A stretch of 19,768 nucleotides of DNA, taken from Candidatus Omnitrophota bacterium (GTDB taxonomy: Bacteria; Omnitrophota; Gorgyraeia; S143-82). Each line of letters opens with the position of its first letter. Positions within the stretch are counted from its first letter, which is position 1. The position numbers and the translations under genes were made by a program. The notes under the pieces are model-generated. The model was not told the origin of the DNA. It worked only from the letters and a program-made list of their open reading frames with translations, and searched no databases. This document shows positions 1-6,439 of the stretch, piece by piece. The stretch covers positions 1 through 19,768 of the forward strand of contig JAMOOT010000030.1 of NCBI GenBank assembly GCA_027065215.1, in the 5' to 3' direction.

Positions 1-523
1 GAATATAGATACTGTCTTTATCCGAATAAAACTTAACATCTCCCGGCACCATCCAAAACCTGGGCATAAAACTACTTACCCCTAAATCAGCAAGTTTGCC
101 CCAAAGTTCTGCCCCCACTTCATTATCAGGATCCATCAACTCATTTATCTTCACCTTCATCCTCAAGTCCGCATCTATCATCGTATACCCTAACTTAGTC
201 CACTCAAGCCCTGGCCCCATTACATCCTGATCAGTATTGAGGACAAACAAATCAACCCACCTGTTCTTATCCGGTATTGCCAATGCCGAGTAAAAATACG
301 AAAGCACCTCTTTAGCTTGAGAATCAGAGATCTCTCCTACCTGGCCTTTTTCATCCTTCCAGAAAAAAACCAGATTATCCCCTTTTAACTTGACCCCTGA
401 AAGAAATGCATTACTCCCCTTAGAAAAATTAACTACAGAAACTGCTTGCAAAGGAACTATATTCGTGAAAACAAAGAAAACCGTAACTATTACTCGGCTA
501 ACAAAATTTAATACACCCCGCAT
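1..523 (-). CDS. Secreted protein of unknown function (C-terminus cut off by window edge)
   Basis: The reading frame is open for 174 codons from an ATG at 523 to the left edge, so the C-terminus is missing. A strong Shine-Dalgarno sequence (GGAGGAG, 527-533) precedes the ATG. The first ~27 residues look like a signal peptide: R3 and R10, a hydrophobic stretch, then a PLQA cleavage-like end, so export is likely. The mature part has no catalytic motif I recognise. Around residues 88-130 there is a patterned segment (NRWVDLFVLN, then LEWTKLGYTMIDADLRMK, then a DPDNEVG turn and a W). From memory it resembles a family of exported hypothetical proteins of Planctomycetes and candidate phyla with a D-x-WVNL start and an LG..ML..D..LK core. 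I could not verify this. The gene has its own promoter in the preceding gap, so it is probably expressed apart from the tyrS operon. Confidence 0.75.
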   Translation of the reverse strand, partial: MRGVLNFVSRVIVTVFFVFTNIVPLQAVSVVNFSKGSNAFLSGVKLKGDNLVFFWKDEKGQVGEISDSQAKEVLSYFYSALAIPDKNRWVDLFVLNTDQDVMGPGLEWTKLGYTMIDADLRMKVKINELMDPDNEVGAELWGKLADLGVSSFMPRFWMVPGDVKFYSDKDSIYI

Positions 524-526
524 CTT

Positions 527-533
527 CTCCTCC
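527..533 (-). promoter_or_regulatory. Ribosome binding site of the secreted unknown protein
   Basis: GGAGGAG on the reverse strand lies 3 bases before the ATG at 523, within a purine-rich run. It fixes the start of the left-end gene. Confidence 0.75.
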
Positions 534-553
534 TTCTTTTAGTCTTAAGCACC

Positions 554-567
554 ACTTTTTTAAAAGT
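554..567. promoter_or_regulatory. Palindrome ACTTTT-TT-AAAAGT in the 5' leader, possible operator
   Basis: This is a perfect 6+2+6 inverted repeat between the promoter and the start codon at 523. It has the same arms as the palindrome at 595-609, and the two centres are about 41.5 bases apart, close to four helical turns. No known regulator is recognised. The sequence is AT-rich, so chance is possible. Confidence 0.3.
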
Positions 568-594
568 CAAAGTCTATTGCCAATCTTCTAAAAC

Positions 595-609
595 TACTTT
601 TAAAAAGTA
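595..609. promoter_or_regulatory. Palindrome TACTTTT-A-AAAAGTA overlapping the -10 box, possible operator
   Basis: This is a perfect 7+1+7 inverted repeat. Four bases of the -10 hexamer at 606-611 lie inside it, so a protein bound here would block RNA polymerase. It shares its ACTTTT/AAAAGT arms with the palindrome at 554-567. A regulatory role is inferred from position only. Confidence 0.35.
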
Positions 610-634
610 TAAAATAAACACACTACATTTTCAA
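606..634 (-). promoter_or_regulatory. Sigma70-type promoter TTGAAA-17-TATACT
   Basis: On the reverse strand a -35 box TTGAAA (629-634) and a -10 box TATACT (606-611) are separated by exactly 17 bases. This is the best promoter-like sequence I see between genes. Transcription would start near 599 and read the secreted unknown gene starting at 523, leaving a leader of about 75 bases. It lies in the only intergenic gap of more than 60 bases. The gap (524-664) has no GC-rich hairpin with a U-tract, so a terminator for tyrS is not evident. Confidence 0.7.
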
Positions 635-664
635 GAAAATTTTTTTAATACATTAACTCCGTTC

Positions 665-1825
665 TTACACCAACTCCACAAAGGTCTTCTTCCCTATGCG
701 AAGGATACCTTTGTCCTTAGAGGTCAAACGGTAAGATATATCTGTAATCTTTCTCCCTTCTATTTTAATTGCCCCTTGTTCAATAAGCCTGCGAGCAGCC
801 TTTTTACTGGGAACAAATTGATGCTCTACCAAAAAATCAACTATTGCTCGACCCTCTTCCAATCCAATTTTTTCAACTTCTTGCGGCCGTTCTTTGCGAG
901 AAAAGACTCTTTCAAATTCCTCTTTTTCTTCATCAGCCACTTCCTTACCATAGAACCGATTTACCATCATCCAAGATAATCTTATCTTTGCCTCTCGAGG
1001 ATGCAATTTCTTAATCTCACCTATATCTTCATCGGTCAAAAGTTCATAATAGCGATACATTAACTCATCAGAAATAGACATTATCTTCCCAAATATTTCC
1101 TTAGGAGGTTCTGTTATGCCTATATAGTTTCCTAAGGATTTAGACATCTTATTTACGCCATCCGTCCCTTCCAAAAGCGGTAAGGTCATCACCACTTGCG
1201 GCCTTTGCCCAAAAGCCTCTTGCAGGGCACGTCCTACCAGAAGATTAAACTTCTGGTCAGTACCCCCTATCTCCACATCAGCCCGAACCATAACCGAATC
1301 ATAACCTTGAATGAGGGGATATAACAACTCCAGTATAGTTATAGGCAAGCCGGACTTATACCTCTTTGAAAAATCATCCCGTTCCAAAAGTCTTGCTACG
1401 GTATAGCGTATAGCAATCTGGGAAAAATCCGAAAGGCTCATTTTCTCATACCACTGGCTGTTAAAGACTATCTCTGTCTTGTCTGGATCCAGTATCTTGA
1501 ATGCCTGATTAGTATAGGTCTTGGCATTTTCCTTTACCTCTTCAGGAGAAAGGGGCTTTCTCATCTCATTTCTGCCAGTAGGGTCGCCTATTCTTGCAGT
1601 AAAATCACCCACTAAAAATATCACCTTATGCCCAAGATCCTGAAATTGGCGTAGTTTATTCAATAAAACGGTATGCCCAAGATGGATATCTGGAGCCGTG
1701 GGATCAAATCCGGCCTTTACCCTCAATGGCCGTCCTTCTTCTAACCTCTGTAAAAGTTCCTCTTCCTGGATAATCTCAACACATGCCCGCTTTAAAATAT
1801 GAATCTGATTCTCAGCCGATCTCAC
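665..1825 (-). CDS. tyrS: Tyrosyl-tRNA synthetase
   Basis: Cytoplasmic class I aminoacyl-tRNA synthetase that charges tRNA-Tyr with tyrosine. With the start used here it has 386 residues. The ATP-site HIGH motif appears as HLGH (~48-51) after GFDPTAPDI, and the second signature is KMSKS (~226-230). The KMSKS form, rather than the KFGKT of E. coli TyrS, points to the TyrZ/TyrS2-like subfamily. The tyrosine pocket segment QGYDSV and GGTDQKFNLL are present. The last ~55 residues form an S4-type RNA-binding domain (SKKAARRLIEQGAIKIEG). I chose the GTG at 1825 because GGGAGG lies 5 bases upstream. A TTG at 1846 in the same frame has a worse site and would give 393 residues. The gene overlaps the end of lpxI by 14 bases and closes the long operon. 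Confidence 0.95.
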   Translation of the reverse strand: MRSAENQIHILKRACVEIIQEEELLQRLEEGRPLRVKAGFDPTAPDIHLGHTVLLNKLRQFQDLGHKVIFLVGDFTARIGDPTGRNEMRKPLSPEEVKENAKTYTNQAFKILDPDKTEIVFNSQWYEKMSLSDFSQIAIRYTVARLLERDDFSKRYKSGLPITILELLYPLIQGYDSVMVRADVEIGGTDQKFNLLVGRALQEAFGQRPQVVMTLPLLEGTDGVNKMSKSLGNYIGITEPPKEIFGKIMSISDELMYRYYELLTDEDIGEIKKLHPREAKIRLSWMMVNRFYGKEVADEEKEEFERVFSRKERPQEVEKIGLEEGRAIVDFLVEHQFVPSKKAARRLIEQGAIKIEGRKITDISYRLTSKDKGILRIGKKTFVELV

Positions 1826-2648
1826 TATTGCCTCCCTGAACCGCAACCACCTTTATTCCTAAGCGATTACATACCCGAATAAATCTATCTCTATCTAAAA
1901 TTATCGTCCTTCCTGATTCAACTGCCAATATATTCACCCTTGCTAAAGCCATCGCTTGAACCGTCCGCATGCCTACTACCGGAACATCAAATCTAAGATC
2001 CTGATGAGGTTTGCTCATTTTAACCACAACTGCCCCAGGGCACAGAAATCCCGCACGCATTATACATCGATTTGTTCCTTCAAAGGCCTCTACTGCCAAA
2101 ACCGTCCGATCTTTCACCACAACTGTTTGTCCTATATCCAAATCACCCATACGTTTAGCAATATCCCGACCAAAATAAACATCCTGCCACTCATCTTCTT
2201 CTGGACCAAAATCAGTAAGAGTACCTATCCGAGGAATATAATTATCCATAAAACTGGTCGATGGGATAAACTCGACCCCTTCTTTTTCTATACGATGGAT
2301 TATAGCAGTAAAGACAGTATCTGCCCGCCTATCTTTTAAACGAAACAATAATTCCTTTATCTCCACATCCAAAAGTATCCTTGGGTCAAATAGAACAAAC
2401 GGATTTATCTGCCCAGCCATAACCATTTGTTTGAGTTTCTCCTTTGATATTGCCTCTAACAAATCTGAGAACTGATTAACCTTAAACCAATAAATCTTAT
2501 CAACAAACCGAGATACTGACGGGATAGTATTCCTCTTTATTGCAAAACAGACAACTTCAACCCCTCTCTCCCGAGCACTCTTTGCCCAAAGGATTGGGAA
2601 CCTTCCGTTGCCAGCAATTAATCCAATACGCCTTTTCCCGCTCGACAT
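1812..2648 (-). CDS. lpxI: UDP-2,3-diacylglucosamine pyrophosphatase LpxI (DUF1009 family)
   Basis: Catalyses the fourth lipid A step, hydrolysis of UDP-2,3-diacylglucosamine to lipid X and UMP, at the inner face of the cytoplasmic membrane. It replaces the unrelated LpxH of E. coli. The protein has 278 residues. The N-terminal domain opens with IGLIAGNGRFP. The C-terminal catalytic domain contains AVEAFEGTNR and FDVPVVG with D221, which corresponds to the catalytic Asp225 of Caulobacter LpxI. The family usually has EGTD where this protein has EGTN. The ATG at 2648 follows GAGAGGG and lies inside the 3' end of lpxA (31-base overlap), as expected for translational coupling with the first-step enzyme. 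No alternative function is likely. Confidence 0.93.
   Translation of the reverse strand: MSSGKRRIGLIAGNGRFPILWAKSARERGVEVVCFAIKRNTIPSVSRFVDKIYWFKVNQFSDLLEAISKEKLKQMVMAGQINPFVLFDPRILLDVEIKELLFRLKDRRADTVFTAIIHRIEKEGVEFIPSTSFMDNYIPRIGTLTDFGPEEDEWQDVYFGRDIAKRMGDLDIGQTVVVKDRTVLAVEAFEGTNRCIMRAGFLCPGAVVVKMSKPHQDLRFDVPVVGMRTVQAMALARVNILAVESGRTIILDRDRFIRVCNRLGIKVVAVQGGNSEIG
1831..1836 (-). promoter_or_regulatory. Ribosome binding site fixing the GTG start of tyrS
   Basis: GGGAGG on the reverse strand sits 5 bases before the GTG at 1825 and lies inside the 3' end of lpxI. It decides between this GTG and the TTG at 1846. Confidence 0.7.
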
Positions 2649-3415
2649 ATCCCTCTCCGAGAGGAGGATATAAAATTTAATATATGCTGGATAAAAGGAT
2701 TGTCAGGAAACATCTTTTTCGCTAATTTAATTGCTACTGGACGACTATGTCCAGAAAAAAATAGGAGATCATAGGCCTGCTTTACGGTCCGTATATCTAC
2801 TGAATCAAATCCTGCCCGCTTAAGCCCTACACGATTTATTGAGTATATCCTGGCTGGATGGCCATCAACCATCGCATAAGGCGGCACATCCTGAACCACC
2901 TTAGAACACCCTCCCAGAATAGCATAATCTCCAATACGCACAAATTGATGTATGGCCGTAAGGCCACCAACTACCACTTTATCCCCTATTTCCACATGGC
3001 CAGCTAACGTACCAACATTGGCAATAATACAACCATTTCCGATACGACAATCATGTGCCACATGGACATAAGCCATAAGCAAATTTTCGTCTCCTATAAC
3101 TGTCTTGCCTGAAGCCGACGTCCCCGGGTTTATCATCACATATTCGCGAATAATGTTCCTTTCTCCTATCTTCAATAGAGTTCTCTCTCCTGAGAACTTC
3201 AAATCTTGAGGCGCACTGCCTAATACAGCCCCAGTAAATATTTTGGTCTCCTTCCCTATCTCTGTCCACCCACAGATATGTACATGCGTTCCTACCTCAA
3301 CCCTATCACCTAAGACAACGTTGTCTTCAATAACTGTATAAGGACCAATCTTAACATCTCTGCCTATCTTTGCCTTGGGAGATACAATTGCTGTGGGATG
3401 GATTTGAACAGACAT
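2618..3415 (-). CDS. lpxA: UDP-N-acetylglucosamine O-acyltransferase LpxA
   Basis: Catalyses the first lipid A step, transfer of a 3-hydroxyacyl group from acyl carrier protein to the 3-OH of UDP-GlcNAc in the cytoplasm. The protein has 265 residues, like the E. coli enzyme (262). Residues ~1-190 are hexapeptide repeats of a left-handed parallel beta helix, followed by a helical tail. The signature YVHVAHDC gives H118 and the catalytic H121 (E. coli H125). IHQF (H156) and GG at 168-169 follow. G169 aligns with E. coli G173 of the acyl-chain ruler, so a long (C14-type) chain is predicted by analogy. The ATG shares one base with the stop of lpxC/fabZ (TGATG). The end overlaps lpxI by 31 bases. 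Confidence 0.96.
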   Translation of the reverse strand: MSVQIHPTAIVSPKAKIGRDVKIGPYTVIEDNVVLGDRVEVGTHVHICGWTEIGKETKIFTGAVLGSAPQDLKFSGERTLLKIGERNIIREYVMINPGTSASGKTVIGDENLLMAYVHVAHDCRIGNGCIIANVGTLAGHVEIGDKVVVGGLTAIHQFVRIGDYAILGGCSKVVQDVPPYAMVDGHPARIYSINRVGLKRAGFDSVDIRTVKQAYDLLFFSGHSRPVAIKLAKKMFPDNPFIQHILNFISSSRRGICRAGKGVLD

Positions 3416-4737
3416 CAGTCAACGATAGCAAACATCAACTCAGCCTCAGCCACTACCTTACCATCTACTTTGGCCGTGCCTTGCAACTGGCCCGTACGAG
3501 AACGCACTCTTGTAACTTCGGCCTCTATTTCTAACCTATCTCCAGGAAGAACCGGCTTTCGGAATCTAACGTTATCTATTCCCATAAAATAGGCGATCTT
3601 GCCCTTATGGATAGGATTAGAAAGCATCAATACCCCACCCACCTGAGCCATAGCCTCTATTATTAACACACCCGGCATAACCGGACGGCCAGGGAAATGC
3701 CCCATAAAGAAATACTCATTCATCGTCACACTCTTAATGCCGATTGCTTTCTTACCTTCCTCCATATATACTATCTTATCCACCAATAAAAATGGATACC
3801 GGTGCGGTAATATCTTCATTATATCGACCACTTCTAATACATCTTTGCCCCTCGGGTCAAAGTCAGAGACTGCTTTTAAGCCTGCCTGTTCAGTCCTTGT
3901 TTTCTGACGATAGATCCTGTCTACTAACTGGATATTAATGTAATGGCCACTTCTTACCGCAATGATATGAGCCTTTAAAAAACATCCCAAGAGAGACAAA
4001 TCCCCTATCAAATCCAATATCTTATGCCGTACAAACTCATTTTCGAATCTAAGGGTATTCCCTTTCACCCCACTTTCACCTATTACTAAAGTATTAGAAT
4101 AATCAGCCCCCTTACCTAACCCCATTCTCCTCAACTCCTCGGCCTCACATTCTAAACAAAACGTCCGGCCTGAGGCAATCTCATTCACAAAAGTCTCAGG
4201 ATTAACTTCCAATGATAGATATTGCGTACCAATATAAGTGTTTGGGTAATAAAGTGTATAAGAGACCTTAAGTCCACTGTAAGGTAAGGCAATAATACTA
4301 ATTCCATTGGGATTATCTACATAGATAGGCTCCCTTAAAGCAAATTCAACCCGTTTTGCATCTTGCTCTTCTATCCCTGCCTTCTTTATCAATTCAACAA
4401 ACCCTTGTGTACTACCATCAAGCCCTGGGACCTCTATACCATTCACCTCTACTAATAAGTTATCTATCCCCAAACCATATACTGCAGACATCAAGTGTTC
4501 TATAGTATGGACCTCTATACCGTCCTTAGCAATAGCCGTTCGACGAGGTGCTTTTTGGTAGTCAAGGACATAATCTATCCGCGCAGGTATCTTCAGTGCT
4601 GGATTCGTATCTATACGGACAAAATGGATCCCACTGTTTTCAGGTGCAGGTTTAAGTGTGAGTTTAACCTTCTTCCCACTATGCAGACCAACTCCTTCTA
4701 TACTAACTGGTCTCTTGATGGTCTTCTGCACTGCCAT
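3415..4737 (-). CDS. lpxC/fabZ: Fused LpxC deacetylase - FabZ hydroxyacyl-ACP dehydratase
   Basis: One 440-residue chain with two enzymes. Residues ~1-285 are LpxC, the zinc UDP-3-O-acyl-GlcNAc deacetylase that commits to lipid A. H81 (in TIEHLMSA), H238 and D242 (in RHKILDLIGD) are the metal ligands, E80 the general base, and H265 (in RSGH) the catalytic histidine. After a short linker, residues ~300-440 are FabZ, the 3-hydroxyacyl-ACP dehydratase of fatty acid synthesis, with H312 in LPHRYPFLLVD and E361 in PGVLIIEAMAQ. The two enzymes compete for related hydroxyacyl pools, so the fusion ties lipid A output to phospholipid synthesis. Such fusions are known in Bacteroidetes and other phyla. 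The ATG at 4737 follows CAGGAG at a rather long 12-base spacing. No stop or frameshift interrupts the junction. Confidence 0.96.
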   Translation of the reverse strand: MAVQKTIKRPVSIEGVGLHSGKKVKLTLKPAPENSGIHFVRIDTNPALKIPARIDYVLDYQKAPRRTAIAKDGIEVHTIEHLMSAVYGLGIDNLLVEVNGIEVPGLDGSTQGFVELIKKAGIEEQDAKRVEFALREPIYVDNPNGISIIALPYSGLKVSYTLYYPNTYIGTQYLSLEVNPETFVNEIASGRTFCLECEAEELRRMGLGKGADYSNTLVIGESGVKGNTLRFENEFVRHKILDLIGDLSLLGCFLKAHIIAVRSGHYINIQLVDRIYRQKTRTEQAGLKAVSDFDPRGKDVLEVVDIMKILPHRYPFLLVDKIVYMEEGKKAIGIKSVTMNEYFFMGHFPGRPVMPGVLIIEAMAQVGGVLMLSNPIHKGKIAYFMGIDNVRFRKPVLPGDRLEIEAEVTRVRSRTGQLQGTAKVDGKVVAEAELMFAIVD

Positions 4738-4756
4738 AGTAGTTTTCTACTCCTGA

Positions 4757-5833
4757 TTATTCCTTAGACATCTCTGCTAATTTCTCTTCTAATTCACGAA
4801 CCTTGCGCGACAACCTTTCTACTGTCTTTTTAATATCAGGGAGAGAAGGGATTGAGGCTATTATACGTTTTGCCAGACCTATTGGACGAGCAGGAGAACC
4901 CAAAACTACCGAGCCAGAAGGCACTGATTTCGTTACCCCCGACTGAGCGCCAACTATAGCAGAATCTCCTATAGTAATATGCCCTACAACACCAGTCTGC
5001 CCGGCTAATATTACACCATTCCCTATAACTGTACTACCAGAGATCCCTGTCTGTGCCACTATTATTGCATTCTCACCGATAATGACATTGTGGGCTATCT
5101 GAACCAAGTTATCAATCTTGGTCCCCCTACCAATAACTGTTTTATCAAATCTGGCTCGATCTATAGTTACATTGGCACCTATCTCCACATCATCTTCTAT
5201 CACTACCGTCCCTATCTGGGGTATGCGGTGGTGCACGCCTTTTACGGTTGCAAAACCAAAGCCATCGCTACCAATAACCGTCCCACTATGGATTATGACC
5301 CTACTCCCAATACTAATCCTCTCCCGTATAGAGACATTGGGGTAAATAAGACAATCAGACCCTATTTCCGTATCATGCCCTATGTAAGTACCAGCATAGA
5401 TTATCGTGTTATCCCCTATTCTTACATTCTTCTCTATAACCACATATGCACCAACAGCAACATTTTTACCTAATTTTACATTCTTACCAATTATAGCCGT
5501 AGGGTGGATGCCTTTGGGATGATCAACCTCCTGAGGGAACCAATACTCCACCAACTTGGCAAAAGCAAGAGAAGGATTCTCAGTCAAAATCAAGGTCTTT
5601 TCTGTTTTGGGCAGTTTCATATTAGGCGAAGTGATTATTACAGCAGCCTTAGTAGTCTCCAATAATTGTGCGTATTTATCATTTGCCAAAAAGGTTACAT
5701 CGCCTTTTCCTGCCTCCTTTATCCCAGATATCCCACTGACTTCCACATCAGGGTCCCCAAGGACCTTCCCCGATACCATCTCGGCGATCTCTTGGGCTCG
5801 TATCTTCCGAGGGAGAACTTCACTTCCCACCAT
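4757..5833 (-). CDS. lpxD: UDP-3-O-acylglucosamine N-acyltransferase LpxD
   Basis: Third lipid A step, N-acylation of UDP-3-O-acyl-glucosamine from acyl-ACP in the cytoplasm. With the ATG at 5833 the protein has 358 residues. An N-terminal uridine-binding domain (~1-100: ISGIKEAGKGDVTFLAN) is followed by a left-handed beta helix of hexapeptide repeats (~115-320) containing GSDGFGFA and the catalytic histidine in LVQIAHN (H248). The C-terminal helix (RLSRKVRELEEKL) fits the family's tail. I chose ATG 5833 because GAGGG lies 8 bases upstream. An in-frame GTG at 5848 has no visible ribosome site. The gene lies 40 bases after ompH and 19 before lpxC/fabZ. A possible hairpin (5838-5864) covers the ribosome site. 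Confidence 0.95.
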   Translation of the reverse strand: MVGSEVLPRKIRAQEIAEMVSGKVLGDPDVEVSGISGIKEAGKGDVTFLANDKYAQLLETTKAAVIITSPNMKLPKTEKTLILTENPSLAFAKLVEYWFPQEVDHPKGIHPTAIIGKNVKLGKNVAVGAYVVIEKNVRIGDNTIIYAGTYIGHDTEIGSDCLIYPNVSIRERISIGSRVIIHSGTVIGSDGFGFATVKGVHHRIPQIGTVVIEDDVEIGANVTIDRARFDKTVIGRGTKIDNLVQIAHNVIIGENAIIVAQTGISGSTVIGNGVILAGQTGVVGHITIGDSAIVGAQSGVTKSVPSGSVVLGSPARPIGLAKRIIASIPSLPDIKKTVERLSRKVRELEEKLAEMSKE

Positions 5834-5837
5834 ATTA

Positions 5838-5864
5838 TTAACCCTCACACTTAATCAAGGTTAA
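5838..5864 (-). promoter_or_regulatory. Possible hairpin covering the lpxD ribosome binding site
   Basis: On the transcribed strand UUAACCUU (5857-5864) can pair with AGGGUUAA (5838-5845), eight pairs with one G-U wobble and an 11-base loop. The 3' arm contains the AGGG of the Shine-Dalgarno GAGGG (5842-5846) for the ATG at 5833. This could damp lpxD translation unless upstream ribosomes open it. It is a sequence-based inference only, and the stem is weak. Confidence 0.35.
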
Positions 5865-5873
5865 ACCCAAAAC

Positions 5874-6380
5874 TTATTTATTTGCTTTATAATTTTCATT
5901 CAACAATTTCACGATATCATCAGTAAGGTCATAACCATCGACCGAATACAGAAGCATATCACCATTCAAAATTATGTCATAACCTTTCTTTTTCGCATAA
6001 TCACTTATAACGGGTTTTATATCCTGAAGTATTTCCCTCATATACCTCTCTCTTTCCTGCCCTATATTCCTCATAGCCTCCATTTGATATTTCCGCAACT
6101 CAATCTGCTTCTCTCTTAGTTCTTTTATCTTTTGGCTTCTCTCTTTCTCTCCCAATACCTCAATCGAGGCCTGTATTTTTTGGATATCCTGTTGAAGATC
6201 ACGAATCTTTTTCTCTATCTCTCTGCTTTTGTTGGCCAATTTATCATCATATGCCTTTGTCTTTTCATAAGATTCAAAAACTTTTCTCAAATAAACAACC
6301 CCTATTTTCCCATCCTTTGCCCAAGCCAAACCTGTCCCTATCAACCCCACCAAGATCAGCGAAATCAATGCTTTTTTCAT
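5874..6380 (-). CDS. OmpH/Skp-family periplasmic chaperone
   Basis: Periplasmic holdase that binds unfolded outer membrane proteins and delivers them to the BAM complex. The protein has 168 residues. It begins MKKALISLILVG, a typical signal peptide with likely cleavage after AWA (~residue 21). The mature start GKIGVVYLRKVFESYEK is the family's N-terminal strand. Residues ~40-120 are a long charged coiled coil (KSREIEKKIRDLQQDIQKIQ), the tentacle of Skp. The end (KGYDIILNGDMLLYSV, DLTDDIVKLLN) returns to the body domain. The ATG at 6380 has GGGAGG 7 bases upstream. The position between bamA and lpxD is the classical one. The gap to bamA is 59 bases and holds no clear promoter or terminator. 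Confidence 0.92.
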   Translation of the reverse strand: MKKALISLILVGLIGTGLAWAKDGKIGVVYLRKVFESYEKTKAYDDKLANKSREIEKKIRDLQQDIQKIQASIEVLGEKERSQKIKELREKQIELRKYQMEAMRNIGQERERYMREILQDIKPVISDYAKKKGYDIILNGDMLLYSVDGYDLTDDIVKLLNENYKANK

Positions 6381-6439
6381 ACCAGAACCTCCCTCGTTTA
6401 AATTTTGATTTTACCACAATACTAAATTTTTTCCCAGAA

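Noticed and set aside
600..664. Intrinsic terminator after tyrS
   Set aside because: Only AT-only inverted repeats (such as ATTTTC..GAAAAT) are present. There is no GC-rich stem followed by a U-tract, so readthrough into the next gene cannot be excluded.
1826..1846. TTG start for tyrS at 1846
   Set aside because: The GTG at 1825 has GGGAGG at ideal spacing, and its N-terminus matches the family length better.
3051..3269. A 72-codon reverse-strand frame inside lpxA
   Set aside because: It is out of frame within a conserved lpxA and looks like no protein family. It is an alternative-frame shadow.
6381..6439. Promoter in the bamA-ompH gap
   Set aside because: A TAAAAT -10-like element is present, but no acceptable -35 box lies 16-18 bases upstream.
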